Positions 38,101 to 49,740 of a stretch of 64,000 nt of DNA are shown in pieces. The stretch spans positions 33,016,885 through 33,080,884 of the forward strand of contig CM067109.1 of the NCBI GenBank assembly GCA_034008185.1, given 5' to 3'. Made by a program: the position numbers and the translations under genes. A model generated the notes under the pieces. The model made no database searches and was not told where the DNA came from. It was given only the letters and a program-made list of their open reading frames with translations. The DNA comes from Gorsachius magnificus. Taxonomy: Eukaryota > Chordata > Aves > Pelecaniformes > Ardeidae. Position 1 is the first letter of the stretch. Every line of letters begins with the position of its first letter.

Positions 38101-41100
38101 TAAATCTGCCTGTGCTTTTGTAATCAACCGATCATTGTTCTACAAAGTACAGGAGATCAGAACTAAAACCTCTGTAAAATGTGGAGTAATGTGATGGTAA
38201 TTTTTTATGTGGGAAGATATGCAAATTCATGAAGGGATAGATGGGCATGCGTGCAGGAAAAGATTTGACATACATATCAGATCTGTAGCAAACACTGAGG
38301 CTCAAGTTTAACTCAAGTAATTGAATTAATCAGGAAATTTTCACCTGCACATTTTTTGAAAAATAATTGTTATGATGGTGTCTGACATAAACAGGCTGAT
38401 CTTTCAGATGAAATCCACAAGGAAAGAGCCCACAGGACTCCCTAGATTGGTGGGTCACCTAATTATTTGAGATATGGAAAAAACAGTTACTGCAGTGACT
38501 CAGAAAGAGCCTTGAATGTGGTTCTCCCATGCTCCAGACGAAAGTTCCAGACAGGAAGGAGGCGCATCCGTCCTGCTACTTTCCTTTTTCCCCCACACCC
38601 AACTTGCAGACAAATCAAAGAAGGGGTTTTGATTTTGTTTTTCTACCCTGTTGAGAAAAAACAAAACCAAATCAAACCAAAACAAAGTGTAAAATCTCAA
38701 CACTCATCACAAAAAAAAAAAAAAAAAAAAAAAAAAGAAGTAGGTTTTCTGGCCAGTCCTAATAAGCAGATAGTTTAATTGAAATGCACCTCCAGTATCT
38801 TTTATTTTTGCTTTGTTATTACAGTTTGTAATGTGATTTGGTAAGAACCGGTTCTTCCACTGTTCACCTCTTTCAATGCAGTACTTGATTCAGTGATTCT
38901 TATCAGGTACTATAGGCACATCAACCAACAGGGGTCATATTTACATGCTCTACTGGAAAAGAACTTTTAGTTGTTAAGTGCTCTAATAGTTCAGAACCTG
39001 CTGTGAAACATATGTGAAGAGGCATTAGCCACCTACATGTGTTAGGAATGTAACTGAAAGAATGTTGTACAAACTGGCAAAATAATTGAAACTTAATGAG
39101 GACTTCTCAAGGCAGAAAATGACCTCTTTTAAAGTGTCACTGAATTTCCACTTTTCATCAGGTGGCTCAAAAATGAATCAGTAAGAGCACAAGGAGCAAC
39201 CTAATCCTACTGAGCAGTATTTTTTACTAAGTGTTGATTACCTCTAGGTGTGGGTTATTACATTGTTTCAGTGTAAAATATTCAAAACAGCTGTCACTGA
39301 CCTGACTTGGAATTTTTGCTTTTCCAGCAAAGCAGAGGTGGAAAATTCTGTCGTTGCATAGCCAAAATCTCCTTTCTATGGGAAGTGAGCTGAGTTAAAA
39401 AAAATCCTGCATCTTTGTTGTAAAACAAACTGTTGAACTCAAGCTCATTCGGAGAGGCAACTGCATATTGTAGCCTCTGGTGCTTGCACTAGATGAATTC
39501 ATCTTGACCTTCGACTGACAGCAAAACCTTACTTAGCTGAAGCATGTTGGCTAGAATGATGTTAACAAAAATAAAGTTATTGGAGTGCACTGTGACACTT
39601 TTAGCTTGCATGATTTTTCTCAAAGTCTGGTTAACCAGTCTTATACTATAATCTACACATTACCACATTTCTTCATAAGAAGTGTTGCTCATTCAAATCT
39701 ATGTCATATTAAAAAAAGTAGGCATAGGCAGAACTTACATATTCTATTACTGATTCATTTAAAATGTAAGATGAAGAATACATTAAAGTAAGCATAATCT
39801 TGGAGCTGTCGATTTGCTTAGTTTTACTTTATATTGAATTTTAAAATTAAATGCATTAATATGTACTAGGCAATCATTAGCTCAGCTAAACTTTGCGCAA
39901 GGAAGTTGGAATTTTCATCAAGTGTTAATACATTTCTAAGCTCAATTTTCATTCAAGTTTTACCAGTTCAGTTACTTTTTCCCAAATCCTCTTAGTAAAA
40001 TTTGATTTGATAGTTAGTATAGGGTGTTTAATTTCTGCCAGCATGGAGTAAAGGTTGATGTAAACATCAGAGGTTCAATATCAGGCTTAAGATGAGAAAG
40101 AGCTCTTTAGTCAAATAGCAACGTCTCCTGCTGTCATGTAACATCTGCTGAAGCAGACCAGATCCAACTCTTAGATCATGCAATGCTGTCAGGCTCTCAG
40201 CAAAGCATTGAAGGGAAGGATGTGATGTTGCTCTTATGGAATAGGGAGAGAGTGAAAAACATTTCCAGAAACTGGTAGAAGGTGTGTATTTTTGGATGTC
40301 ACAGAATGTATCTCAATAATTTGGACACAACATTTATTGCCTTCCATTACTATGGTGACCTTGTCCGATGCTGCGTGTGGGGAGAAAGAGAGAAGTAGGA
40401 GGAAAGAGAGTTGAAGGAATCCATGTTCCATTTCCTTTCTGAATCTGCCTGACCTAATTCTCTTCCCATGATATGGAGAAGGACATTATCCACCACATGG
40501 AAGCATGTTATTATTGCATATAAGTTGGTAGTGTTTTTTCATTCATAATATCTGCATAATCTTCAGAGGCCTTCATTTGATTTTATGGTCAATATATGTA
40601 AAAGCCTCTGGTGAAGAGAAATCTTAAGTAGGCTTTGAGATTTCTGCGGCTTCACCCTCTGGGTTCAGCCAACTCAGACATTATTTCAGTGGGCAATTTG
40701 AATTTGCCAAGCTTTGCTTTTTGTAATTTGTTAGTCTTTAAAGACATGATGGGTTGAAAATGTCAAACAGGTTATTGCTCCAGAGTGGTGAATTACTCTT
40801 CTGTTGGGTCTTAATGAGCAGGGAAAGTATTGTCAATTCGCACATTTATGTAAAATTGTATATGGAAAGGTTTTACTCACGTTTGCCATATTACAATAGT
40901 AGGGGAAGAACAGTTCTAAAGATTTGATAGCATGTCAGGTAAGAGCACCTGTCTGTACATAATCCAAGATGACAGGGATGAAACTGTCCCCTGAAATAAA
41001 CTAAGGATTAATAATCTTGGAGAAGAAAATGAAGCTGGTGAGATTAGTATCTAAATGAAAACTGGAATAAATCCTAAACAAGGCTGTGAGTATAACGACT

Positions 41101-42866
41101 GATATTCTTCCTCAGCCAGAAGATCTCTTTAGTGATAACAGAGCTGGTATTGAAGATGTACAAAAGAACTTATTCAGGTAAGCATCTACAGCTTCTCATC
41201 TGGATAAAACAGGAGAAGAGAGTGTTCTTTTAGACTTGATACTGAGGTAAACAGAGGAAATTATTTTCCCCTCTTTCATGTCACCTGTGTGTTTAAAAAT
41301 CTTTGCAACTGGATGTGGTAAGAAATTTCAATTTGCTTTTACTTTAGCTGCTTTAACTTCTTAGAAGCAATTATAAAGTAATTGGTTAACATTAAAGCAC
41401 TGTATCTCTTTCGGATGTACTGCAGCAGAAAGCCAGAATACAAGACCGCTCTGGGACTCCTTAGTGTTCCAAAATATTGTCTCAGGATAGCATAAGGGCA
41501 GCAGAATACACCTGCAGCTACTGTGGATGATTTGGGAGCCAGCAACACAGCCTTCATCTTGGAAAAGCCTCTGATGACTGCTGCTAGGCACTAGGACACT
41601 CTGTCTCTTGCTGACAGCAGACAATGAAGACCGTTTCTGACACTTGAGTTTTCCTCGGGAGCTTGTGAAACACGGCTTTAGTAAGAGACCTGTCAAAGTT
41701 TTGATTCCCTCATACATGAGACCTTTCTGCAGGGGAAGAAGGAATAAACAATGGACTACATCTATGAGCAGCAGTTTAGATTTTTATGGAGAATTATACT
41801 TCCTTTAGCAGAGATTAAGTATTCATTATGAATGTTTCATACTAAAAGATAATAAAATACATAGCATAATAGAATAAAATAGTAATGATAATAAAAAAGA
41901 AAAGTTACTACCCACCAAATTAGTGTTCAGAAATATGTGGTTTATGCAACCATAGGCTATCATCACCATTTTGTTTTTAGGCTGGTGGTTCTTGATACTT
42001 TCATTTATCTGGAAACACAAAAATTGCCTCTGAATTTCTTGCTCAAGTAAGGGGAAAAATACATAAAGAACACGAAACAATGGAAACTCTCTGCTATTTC
42101 TGGACTATCATCCCAGTGGACCTAAGGACTTGACTTTCTTGCTTGATTTCCTTCTGGTTCCATGAAACTACAGAAAAAAAGAAGTGTTCAGAAGAGAGAG
42201 CTGCTAGTCTTACCAGAAAGCACCACAGATAAGTTCATTGGACTGTCCTTCAGGTTGCTGTTGGAAAAATTCTGAATCCAGAACTGCAGGATTTCAAAAC
42301 TGTATAGAAAATACATATATGTTAAAGTCACAAAATATCACATTTGGAGTTCTGTGAGGACATAGGGAAAAAAAAACAAAAAACCCACCAAAACCCCCCA
42401 CCTCAAACCAAAAGGCTTGATTCCAGGCTTTGTTAAATGTTTAGAATGCTGTCGTTGTACTGAATAGCTTCTTTTGTAAATTGTACCAACAGTTTTACTC
42501 TTAAGTAATTCAGGTGGGAAATACACATCTTTTCAAAATTACTTTGCCCATTGGGGTCAGTTGTAAAACATTTAAAAAGTTGCACATCTCCCTTTCATGA
42601 CATTGCAGCAGGAATATTAATAAAAATTAAGATCTATTCTCCTTTCCCAGCATTTTTCTCAGTTAATGATTTTTCTTTCAACATTTTCTAAGGCAAAAAG
42701 TGAAGTCTGATTGTTAGTTATAAGTTGAGCAGACCTCAGACATGTATGCATGCATGTTTACATACACATACATATATGGTTATATATGTATATGCAAATT
42801 ATATTTAGGAAGGATATGTAGTCATGAATCAAGGATCTTTGGTGTTTTTTGTAAAACTTTGCAGGC
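32161..42866. other. 10.7 kb AT-rich stretch, no recognised gene or transposon
   Basis: The longest stretch without a recognised element. It contains a 26-base A run (38711-38736, listed separately), an A/C-rich patch (42366-42402), a CATA/TATG-type alternating tract (about 42740-42796) and short AT tracts. Open frames of up to 118 codons (for example 41361-41717 minus) have no family resemblance. Conserved non-coding elements could lie here, but I cannot judge that without another genome. Confidence 0.5.
38711..38736. repeat. 26-base poly(A) run
   Basis: Uninterrupted A26. The ~240 bp upstream (38470-38710) do not match any RNA or gene I recognise. Confidence 0.9.
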
Positions 42867-42871
42867 CGTAT
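42867..42871. repeat. Decayed target-site duplication CGTAT (left)
   Basis: Pairs with CATAT at 43598-43602; the single difference is a CG-to-CA transition. Confidence 0.6.
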
Positions 42872-43597
42872 TGCTAGGATCCAGTTTTGTTGGATGAAAG
42901 GAAAGCCCACTTGCATTCTATCTGACCTCAGACGAGTCTGGGAGGCTAGGGGTGGCTGGACCAACCTTTCATTTCAGGTTTGATCCCTTCAAGCAAGATG
43001 GAGACACAAATGAGGTCAGATGTTGTAAGTCCACCCATTTATTAACTTTTCAGATAAAAAAAGGGAAAGCAGTGATAGGAAAGGAAGGAAGCCACAGTAG
43101 GAAATTAAGCAAGAGTTCCAGACAGAGAAGCGCAGACAGTCACCACCATGGATCCATGGTGTCCCGAGGGTCTGTGCTTCTGGGGTCTTCGGTCGTGGGT
43201 GATCACACACGAGTGTCGGTGGTCATACAGGGTCTTCAGTGATTGCACACAGGGTCTGAGGCTGTGGCCTTTTTGAGTCACACACCTGCGCAGACTGCCC
43301 TCAGCAACAACTTCATATTGTCCCTCTGCAACAACTTCATGCCTGTACCATATTTCTGCAGGACAATGGCATGTATCTCCCATCTCTGAGCCCCCCTCCC
43401 ATGCCTGGGGTCTCATGTTCTGACCACATGCACATGCCCACACCCAGTTGCTGCCACCAGACAGGGTGTTACTGTGGCCTTGCCACTGTCCTTGTGGCTG
43501 TGCGGGCAGGTGGCAGCTTGCACAATGTCCTGAAGGAGCCTGCTAGCTTCATGCGGGCAAGCTTTGAGACAAACGTCCAGCTGTTCCGTCCCTCACA
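42872..43597 (-). mobile_element. ERV solo LTR, family B
   Basis: A reverse-complement homologue of the 25.755-26.625 LTR, 726 bp. It runs from TGCTAGGATCC (LTR 3' end) to CCGTCCCTCACA (LTR 5' end). It has about one copy of the 39-bp unit instead of four, and its TATA box is mutated; together with small indels this explains its shorter length. Flanks CGTAT/CATAT fit a 5-bp duplication with one CpG transition. It contains an 18-bp perfect palindrome, CACCATGGATCCATGGTG (43144-43161), that is imperfect in the other copy. Confidence 0.9.
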
Positions 43598-43602
43598 CAT
43601 AT

Positions 43603-44577
43603 GCTGCTCATTTTAGTCTATGGTAGGCACAGATTAAAGCTACAAACAAAAAATGGACTGATGCTATTGTGCTGTGCAGAATCACTTCCAGAGTGCCAGA
43701 GGGCCAGGCATTAGCTGCTACCAAGGGAAAGGCAGCTATTTCTTCTGTGTCAACCTGAAAACAGGAAAACCAGTCACTTCTCCATTCTGAACGCTGTTCT
43801 TTTCTCTTCCTCTCCCTTCTGTCCCAAGAGATAGCCTGTTCTCTGTAAAATGTAGGGAAATTCACCTCACAGGCTTTGGTAGGAGCTAGTCAGTCCACAC
43901 GGCAAACATAAAGCGCGCTAAATGATGGAAAAGAGAGCAACATGGCATTTCCAAAAAAAAAAAAAAGAAAGAAATCAGGAGACATGCATCTAAGTCAGCT
44001 ACCAACACGCATTTCAAGCAGTCCTTGAAAGGATGATTAACAATCATCCTTTAGGTTAAAAAATCCATGAATCCTCACTTGGTCTAAGCAGCATTTATTT
44101 GTCTGACTACAGCTGACAAAGCAGCTAGCACAGGTTTAGAGTTTTGCTTCCTTTCTTTCCATAACTTGATAATTCATCTTTATTGAGTTGTTCACTGCTC
44201 ATTTTTTCCATCTCTTCCTACTTTTCCTTCTGAAAGAATACTGAGTACACTGTCCCTTCCTACAATAATCTGTTTTACTGCTACAGACATATGTGGGAAT
44301 TCTACTACTACCAAAATGCGAAATACAAGGCAGAAAGAAACAAGGCCTGGTATGAAAATGCTTTTTTATCTGAAAATGAACTGAAGAAATGCAGGAAACA
44401 AAAGGATATATTTTACAGTAAGATAGATAAGGTTTTTGATGAATGGGACAGGCAGATTTGGCAAACAAATTGGAAGCTGGAACATACGGTGCCATGTACT
44501 GTGCAACAAATGAATCCTGCTCCTCCACAAGGGGTTTTGATGGCCACAGAAGTACTGACTCCTGCATTTTTCCCTCC
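43603..44577. other. Unassigned spacer, moderately complex
   Basis: Includes an A-rich run (43951-43965). A 136-codon plus-strand frame (44291-44701) runs from unique DNA into the next LTR; see findings. No gene called. Confidence 0.5.
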
Positions 44578-44582
44578 CTGGA

Positions 44583-45176
44583 TGTTGTGGTTTAACCCCA
44601 GCCCACAGCTAAGCACCAAACAGCTGCTCACTCACTCTTCCACTCCAGTGGGATGGGGGGAGAATTGGAAGGCTAAAGGTGAGAAAAAACTCATAGGCTG
44701 AGATAAAAACAGTTTAATAATTAAAAAGAAATAATAAAAGAAATTGTAAGGACAAGAAGGGGCAGGGGAACACCCAAAAAGAGAAGAAAATAAAACCCAA
44801 GACAGACACGTGATGCAAATTAAAACAATTGCTGACCATCAACCAACAGATGCTCAGCCTGTCCCCAGACCTGTCCTGGCCAAACTCCCCCCCAGTTTTG
44901 TGGCTGAGCACAGTGCTTTATGGTGTGGGATATCCGTTTGGTCAGCTGGGGTCAGCTGTCCAAGTGTGTCCCCCTCCAGCTTCTTTTCAGTCCCCCGCCT
45001 GCTCTCTGGTGGCGCAGTCTGAGAAGCAGAAAAGGCCTTGACACCGAGTAAGCACTTCTCAACTGTAACTAAAATATCAGTGTGTTATCAACACTATTTT
45101 TAGCAGAAATCCAAAACATAGCCCCATACAAGCTACAATGAAGAAATTTAACTCTATCTCAGCCCAAACCAGTACA
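44583..45176 (-). mobile_element. ERV solo LTR, family A (left arm of inverted pair)
   Basis: A complete reverse-orientation LTR, 594 bp, TGTTGTGGTTTAACC... to ...AAACCAGTACA. Flanks CTGGA (44578-44582) and CTGGG (45177-45181) match a 5-bp duplication with one change. It lacks internal ERV genes. Together with the plus-orientation copy at 45435-45990 it makes an inverted pair separated by 258 bp. Confidence 0.9.
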
Positions 45177-45434
45177 CTGGGGTACTTAACATAAATCAGA
45201 AATAATACCTTCAAGACCTCTACTGTTATGGAATTTAGGTAAATATAGTTGTGGGTTTAAAATTTATTAGGACACATGTACAAATCCCTATGAACACTTG
45301 AAAATAAATTACATTCCACCCACAGTGGTTGAGTTTTTTCTTCAGAAGATAAGATGTAGTTCTGTTCTGAGAAGTTGTGGTGGAGAAGATGAATAATGGA
45401 AAGCGTAGCTCTGAGAGTAAAACATCGTCATAGA

Positions 45435-45990
45435 TGTATTGGGTCAAGCTGCATAGTGCTGTGTTTTCTATTGGTATGTAGGAAGGTGTTGATAACACAC
45501 CAATGTTTTGGCTACTGCTCAGCAGTGCTGGCACAGCATCAAGGCTGTCTCTCCAACATTTCACCACCACCATCAGTGGGCTGGGAGGGGGCAAGATCTT
45601 GGGAGGGGACGTAGCCAAGACACCTGACCCAAACCGACCAAAAGGATATTCCATACTATATAATGTCGGCTCAGATATAAAAGCTAAGGAAAAAGGAGGA
45701 AGAAAGGGGGCATTTGTCTTTTATGATGTTTTGTCTTCCAGAACAACCACTATGCATACTGTAGCCCTGCTTCCCAGGAAGTGGCTGGACATTGCCTGCT
45801 AATGGGAAGTAGAGAATAAAATCTTGATTTCCCTTTGCTACCATGCACAGCCTTTGCTTTTCTTTTTTATTAAACTGCCATGAGTTTTCTTTGTTTTCCA
45901 TCTAATTTTCTCCCTGCCTGTCCTGCTGAAGAGGGGAGCCATAGAGCGGTTTGGTGGCACCTGGCATCCAGTCAAGGTCAAACCACCACA
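45435..45990 (+). mobile_element. ERV solo LTR, family A (right arm of inverted pair)
   Basis: Sense-orientation LTR, 556 bp, TGTATTGGGTCAAGC... to ...GTCAAACCACCACA, flanked by ATAGA on both sides (45430-45434 and 45991-45995). TATAAAA at 45676-45682 and ATTAAA at 45869-45874 fix the strand. It is shorter near the 5' end than the 20.49-kb copy. Confidence 0.9.
45676..45682 (+). promoter_or_regulatory. TATA box of family A LTR
   Basis: TATAAAA at the position equivalent to 20761-20766 in the other plus-strand family A LTR. Confidence 0.6.
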
Positions 45991-45995
45991 ATAGA

Positions 45996-47847
45996 ACATG
46001 AGGGACTAGACTTTACAGTCAGGCTTACTGGGAATCTATAACCTTTTTGCTGTCTCTAGCAAATTCATAACCTGTCTCTATGTAATCTTCCCATATTGAG
46101 ATCACTTTACACAGGAAAACACTACACACAATCTCTGATGTCATCACAAAGAGATCTTTGCAAATATTATGTAATATAATACAGTGTTTAAAAGTGAAGC
46201 TGGACCAAATTCCCAAAGCACCATAAGGTCTATTTTAAGACTTTTTGTATTTTGACTTTCAGTTTTGTTTATTCAAAAAATTAGTTTAGATCTAGTTTAT
46301 TTTTTTATCATTTTTTGTAAAAACATTCCTATTTGTTTTCCACACAATGCTTACCAAAATGCTTTTTTTTTTATTATTGTTTGAGCCCTTTTTACCCACA
46401 AGCTTTATTTTACCTATATACTTAATTTTTTTTTTTCCCCCTTTTGTACAGCACCATTGCAGTCAACATTCAGTATGTAAAGTTTTAAACTTTTGGATAT
46501 GCAGCATAATCTACAGACAGGCATGGCAGAGTAGCCTGTGACACTTCTGTTATTCCAATACCCTCTCTACACAGAGGACAATATGCTGTTAGGTCAAAAC
46601 TTGCTTTATAATTGCTCTGTAGTTTCATTAAATTTTTGTAGCATTTAATAAGCTAAAATTTGAATCACTAACTACACTCTGTTATTTCAGGTCAATATAT
46701 TAAAATGTCTTTAATTTATTTTATTAGATAAGTTGAAATAAAATTTTTCAAATAAATCAAATCATTTGTGGGTGGTTGTCCTTAGTTCTTGACTGGACTT
46801 CCAGAAAATGAAGTTGATGCTGATACCTAAATTAATAAACTGTAAAAAAAATTACCAAAAAAAAATTTTACCAACCAAAAAAATATTTTTTTTTTAAATT
46901 TAATTGCATATGGACATAGTGAATGGGGAATTCTGAAACACCTGGAGAGAATAAAGTACATTTTATTATCTACAAAGATCTATTTGTAAATTATGTCATA
47001 GCTTTAGCAACTTATATCACAACTTTAGATTATTAATCTTATTTTTATTTCAGTATTTCCTTTCAAATTTCAAGCTACTTTGTTCTTTGTAGAGGCTTTC
47101 AGTAACCACAGCAAAAATAATGATGACAATGATTTTTTTTCTATTTGTTATTTGGTGGATGAATTTGCATTGAATGAATACTATGTAGGTCAAAATCTGA
47201 CAGAGTTAGAACAAAGAAATGTATTAGATTCTGTCCTTGACGATGCAAAGAATTCTAACATACTCTGACTCTAATTTTTTTTATTCAGAACTCCCTACAT
47301 ACTTCTTAATCAAAATGCCAGTGTTCATAATCATATATTTCAATTTTAGCATCTCTCTCTTTTTGGCCTTTAATGTTATTCATATATTCAGTGTTAATTC
47401 ATGTCAAATTACATCAGGTTTGTATATCCTACTTTTTTCATATTAAGCAAATGCAGTGTAACCATTTCGTATATTTGCAAGAAGGATTATTAATATTTCT
47501 CACAAAATATCAAAGAACCAAAGCTAATAATTTGAAAAGATGAGTAAAAAGTTGAATGAAAGATGAGTAAAAGTCAAATGTAAAGAAAGGACAACAAATT
47601 GCAATCCAAAGCAGTTTTAGAGAGTTACAGGTATTCTCATTTTGGTTAACAAATACTAGTATTTATGAACTTCTGTGAAGAAGTCAGATAGATAAAAGGT
47701 CATATTTTCATTATGGATATGTTTAAAACACAAACCTAATTCAGGCACTTATTTTGTACTATTAAAAGAGTTAGTCAGAGAAATACCTTATTGTTATATT
47801 TGATTGCAATATGACAAAAAGTTATTTTTGTTGTGTCAGAAATACTT
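45996..47847. other. AT-rich spacer
   Basis: T-rich and A-rich runs only (46360-46375, 46429-46440, 46851-46900). A short frame at 47080-47268 is acidic but has no recognised family or splice context. Confidence 0.55.
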
Positions 47848-48013
47848 AGAATAGACTACTTCAGTTGGAATGGACCTACAACGACCATCTCGTCCAACTG
47901 CCTGAGTACTTCAGGGCTGAACAAAAGTTTAACATGTTATTAAGGTCATTGTCCAAACGTCTCTTACACACTGACAATCACGGGGCATTGACCAGCCATC
48001 TATGAAGCCTGTT

Positions 48014-48226
48014 TCATTGTTTGACCACCCTCTCAGTAAAGAAATATTTCCTAGTGTTAAGTCTGAACCTCCCCTGATGCAGCTTTGAACCATTCCCACA
48101 CATCCTATCGCTGGATCTCAGGAAGAAGAGATCAGCATCTCCTTCTCCACATCCCCTCCTCAGGAAGCTGCAGAGAGCAATGAGGTCGTCCCCCAGCCTC
48201 CTTTTCTCCAAACTAGGCAGACCCAA
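48014..48226 (-). pseudogene. CR1 ORF2 C-terminal remnant
   Basis: A 70-codon frame with the [15 protein letters not shown] block followed by [18 protein letters not shown] and [15 protein letters not shown], the CR1 ORF2 C-terminal pattern. It is disconnected from the preceding domain (48326-48628) by stops and indels, so it cannot be expressed as part of ORF2. Confidence 0.85.
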
Positions 48227-48325
48227 AGTCCTCAGCTACTCCTCACAAGACATGCCTTCTAGCCCTTCCACCAGCTTGATTGTCCTCCTCTGGACACTTT
48301 CAAGGACCTGAACATCCTCCTTAAA

Positions 48326-48756
48326 TTATGGGGCCCAGAACTGCACACAATACTCAAGGTGAGGCCACACCAACACTGAATAGAGCAGAATAATCACCTT
48401 TTTTGACCTTTTGGTTGTAGTGTGTTTGATGTGCCTCAGGATTGGGATTGCCCTCTTGGCTGCAAGGGCACACTGCTGACTCATATTGATCTTACCATGA
48501 GCTAGCACCCCCGGGTCCCTTTCTGCAGGGCTGCTCTTCAGCCACTCCTCTCCCCATTTATACTTGTGCCCAGGTGCAGAGTCCAGCATTTGTTCTTGTG
48601 AAATTTCTTGCCACTGATGACTGCCCAATGCTCCTAATCTATCTAGATCCCTCTACAAGGCCTCTTGTCCCTCCGGAGATTCAACAGCACCTCCCAGTCT
48701 AGTATCACCACCAAACTTATTAATGGCGCATTCAACTCCTGCCGCCAGATCATTAC
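48326..48756 (-). pseudogene. CR1 ORF2 post-RT remnant, FADD site degraded
   Basis: The frame at 48326-48628 includes [33 protein letters not shown] and [19 protein letters not shown], homologous to the same positions in the copies at 58.0 and 63.8 kb. Immediately upstream on the minus strand the RT motif C region can be read as K-F-G-G-D-T-R-L-G instead of K-F-A-D-D-T-K-L-G. The RT catalytic Asp pair is therefore partly lost as well. The segment begins at the deletion join near 48756. Confidence 0.8.
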
Positions 48757-49345
48757 ACCAAAAAGTTTAAACTCAACCATTTCTTGATCACTGTGGCCAA
48801 GACTAAACCTACCATCACATCTCTGACGAATCCTTCTCTATCACAAATAACAAATCTTGGAGGGCACCTTTCCTACTTGGCTCACTGAGTACTTGTCACA
48901 ATAAATTATCTTCAACAATGTTCAGGAATTTCCCAGACTGGCTTGTCATGACAGTATGGTATTCTTAGCTGATAACTGGGAACTTGAAATCTCCCATAAG
49001 GACAAGGGCTACCAATTCAAAAATTTCTTCTAATTGCCTACAGAATAACTCATCAGTGCTTGCATCCTGGCTGGGTGATTGGTAGTAGACACCCACCATG
49101 ACATCTGTTTCATTTTCCATCCCCTAATCTTCACCCAGAGGCTCTCAACCACATCATCCCTAACGATAAAGGCTGTACAGTCAAACCTCTCCCTGACATA
49201 CAGTGGAACTCCTCCACCTCACTTGTTCTGCCTGTCCCTCTTGACCTCCACCCCAGCACTCCAGTCATCAGGCTCGTTCCACCAAGTTTCACTAATACCA
49301 ATGACATCATGGCTCTGTGAACAGACCAACACTTCCAGTTCATTG
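48757..49345 (-). pseudogene. CR1 ORF2 endonuclease remnant (APE-like)
   Basis: The minus strand encodes, with frame breaks, the N-terminal apurinic-like endonuclease of ORF2. Readable blocks are N-M-R-H-K-Y-N-E-L-E-V-L; I-G-I-S-E-T-W-W (catalytic Glu region, about 49281-49310); GGGVPLYVRE-like; V-Y-Y-x-S-P-S-Q-D; L-M-G-D-F-K-F-P (catalytic Asp region, about 48990-49005); and C-L-G-H-S-D-x-E-M-V-E-F (the SDH region near the 3' end). This domain nicks the target DNA. It is more complete here than in the 60-64 kb copy but broken by stops and by the downstream deletion. Confidence 0.8.
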
Positions 49346-49594
49346 TATTTGTGTCTCATATTGTGTGTGTTGGTCTACAAGCATTTCAGATGTGCTTCTG
49401 TTGTTGTGGTACCTGAGAGGGTAAGGAGGGATTCCTTTTACAGCTCCATACAGTAACTCGCTCCCACTCTGCCCTATCCCTCGTAGTACTGTCTTCATCT
49501 TGGCACAAAACAGTTACTGGACCTGCCTCAGTAGTAGTCATGCTGAGTTGGCTTATGTGTATGAGAGATGGCAGAGCACAGCTTCATTGGTCTA

Positions 49595-49740
49595 TTGCCT
49601 TCTCAGATTCTCCTTAGTTTCCCCACCTCTGACCAAAGCTCAGCCACCATGTAGAGCAGTTCATCTACCTGGGTACACCTCCCACAGATGTGCTTGCTAT
49701 TATTCTACATCTCCAGGTGTAGCCCCAGGCATGTCCTGCA
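49595..49740 (-). pseudogene. CR1 ORF1 fragment (Cys pair and coiled-coil)
   Basis: The minus strand reads approximately C-G-R-C-T-Q-V-D-E-L-L-Y-M-V-A-E-L-W-S-E-V-G-K-L-R-R-I. It aligns with C-I-R-C-D-H-V-D-C-L-L-C-L-V-A-E-L-R-E-E-V-D-R-L-R-S-I in the ORF1 at 60.7 kb. ORF1 of CR1 is thought to bind nucleic acid. The esterase portion that follows in the 60-kb copy is not found before the endonuclease begins. Confidence 0.7.

Noticed and set aside
38467..38778. 103-codon frame ending in poly-Lys
   Set aside because: The Lys run is the A26 tract; the rest has no recognisable domain.
41361..41717. 118-codon minus-strand frame
   Set aside because: Low-information composition and no recognised domain; a second frame overlaps it.
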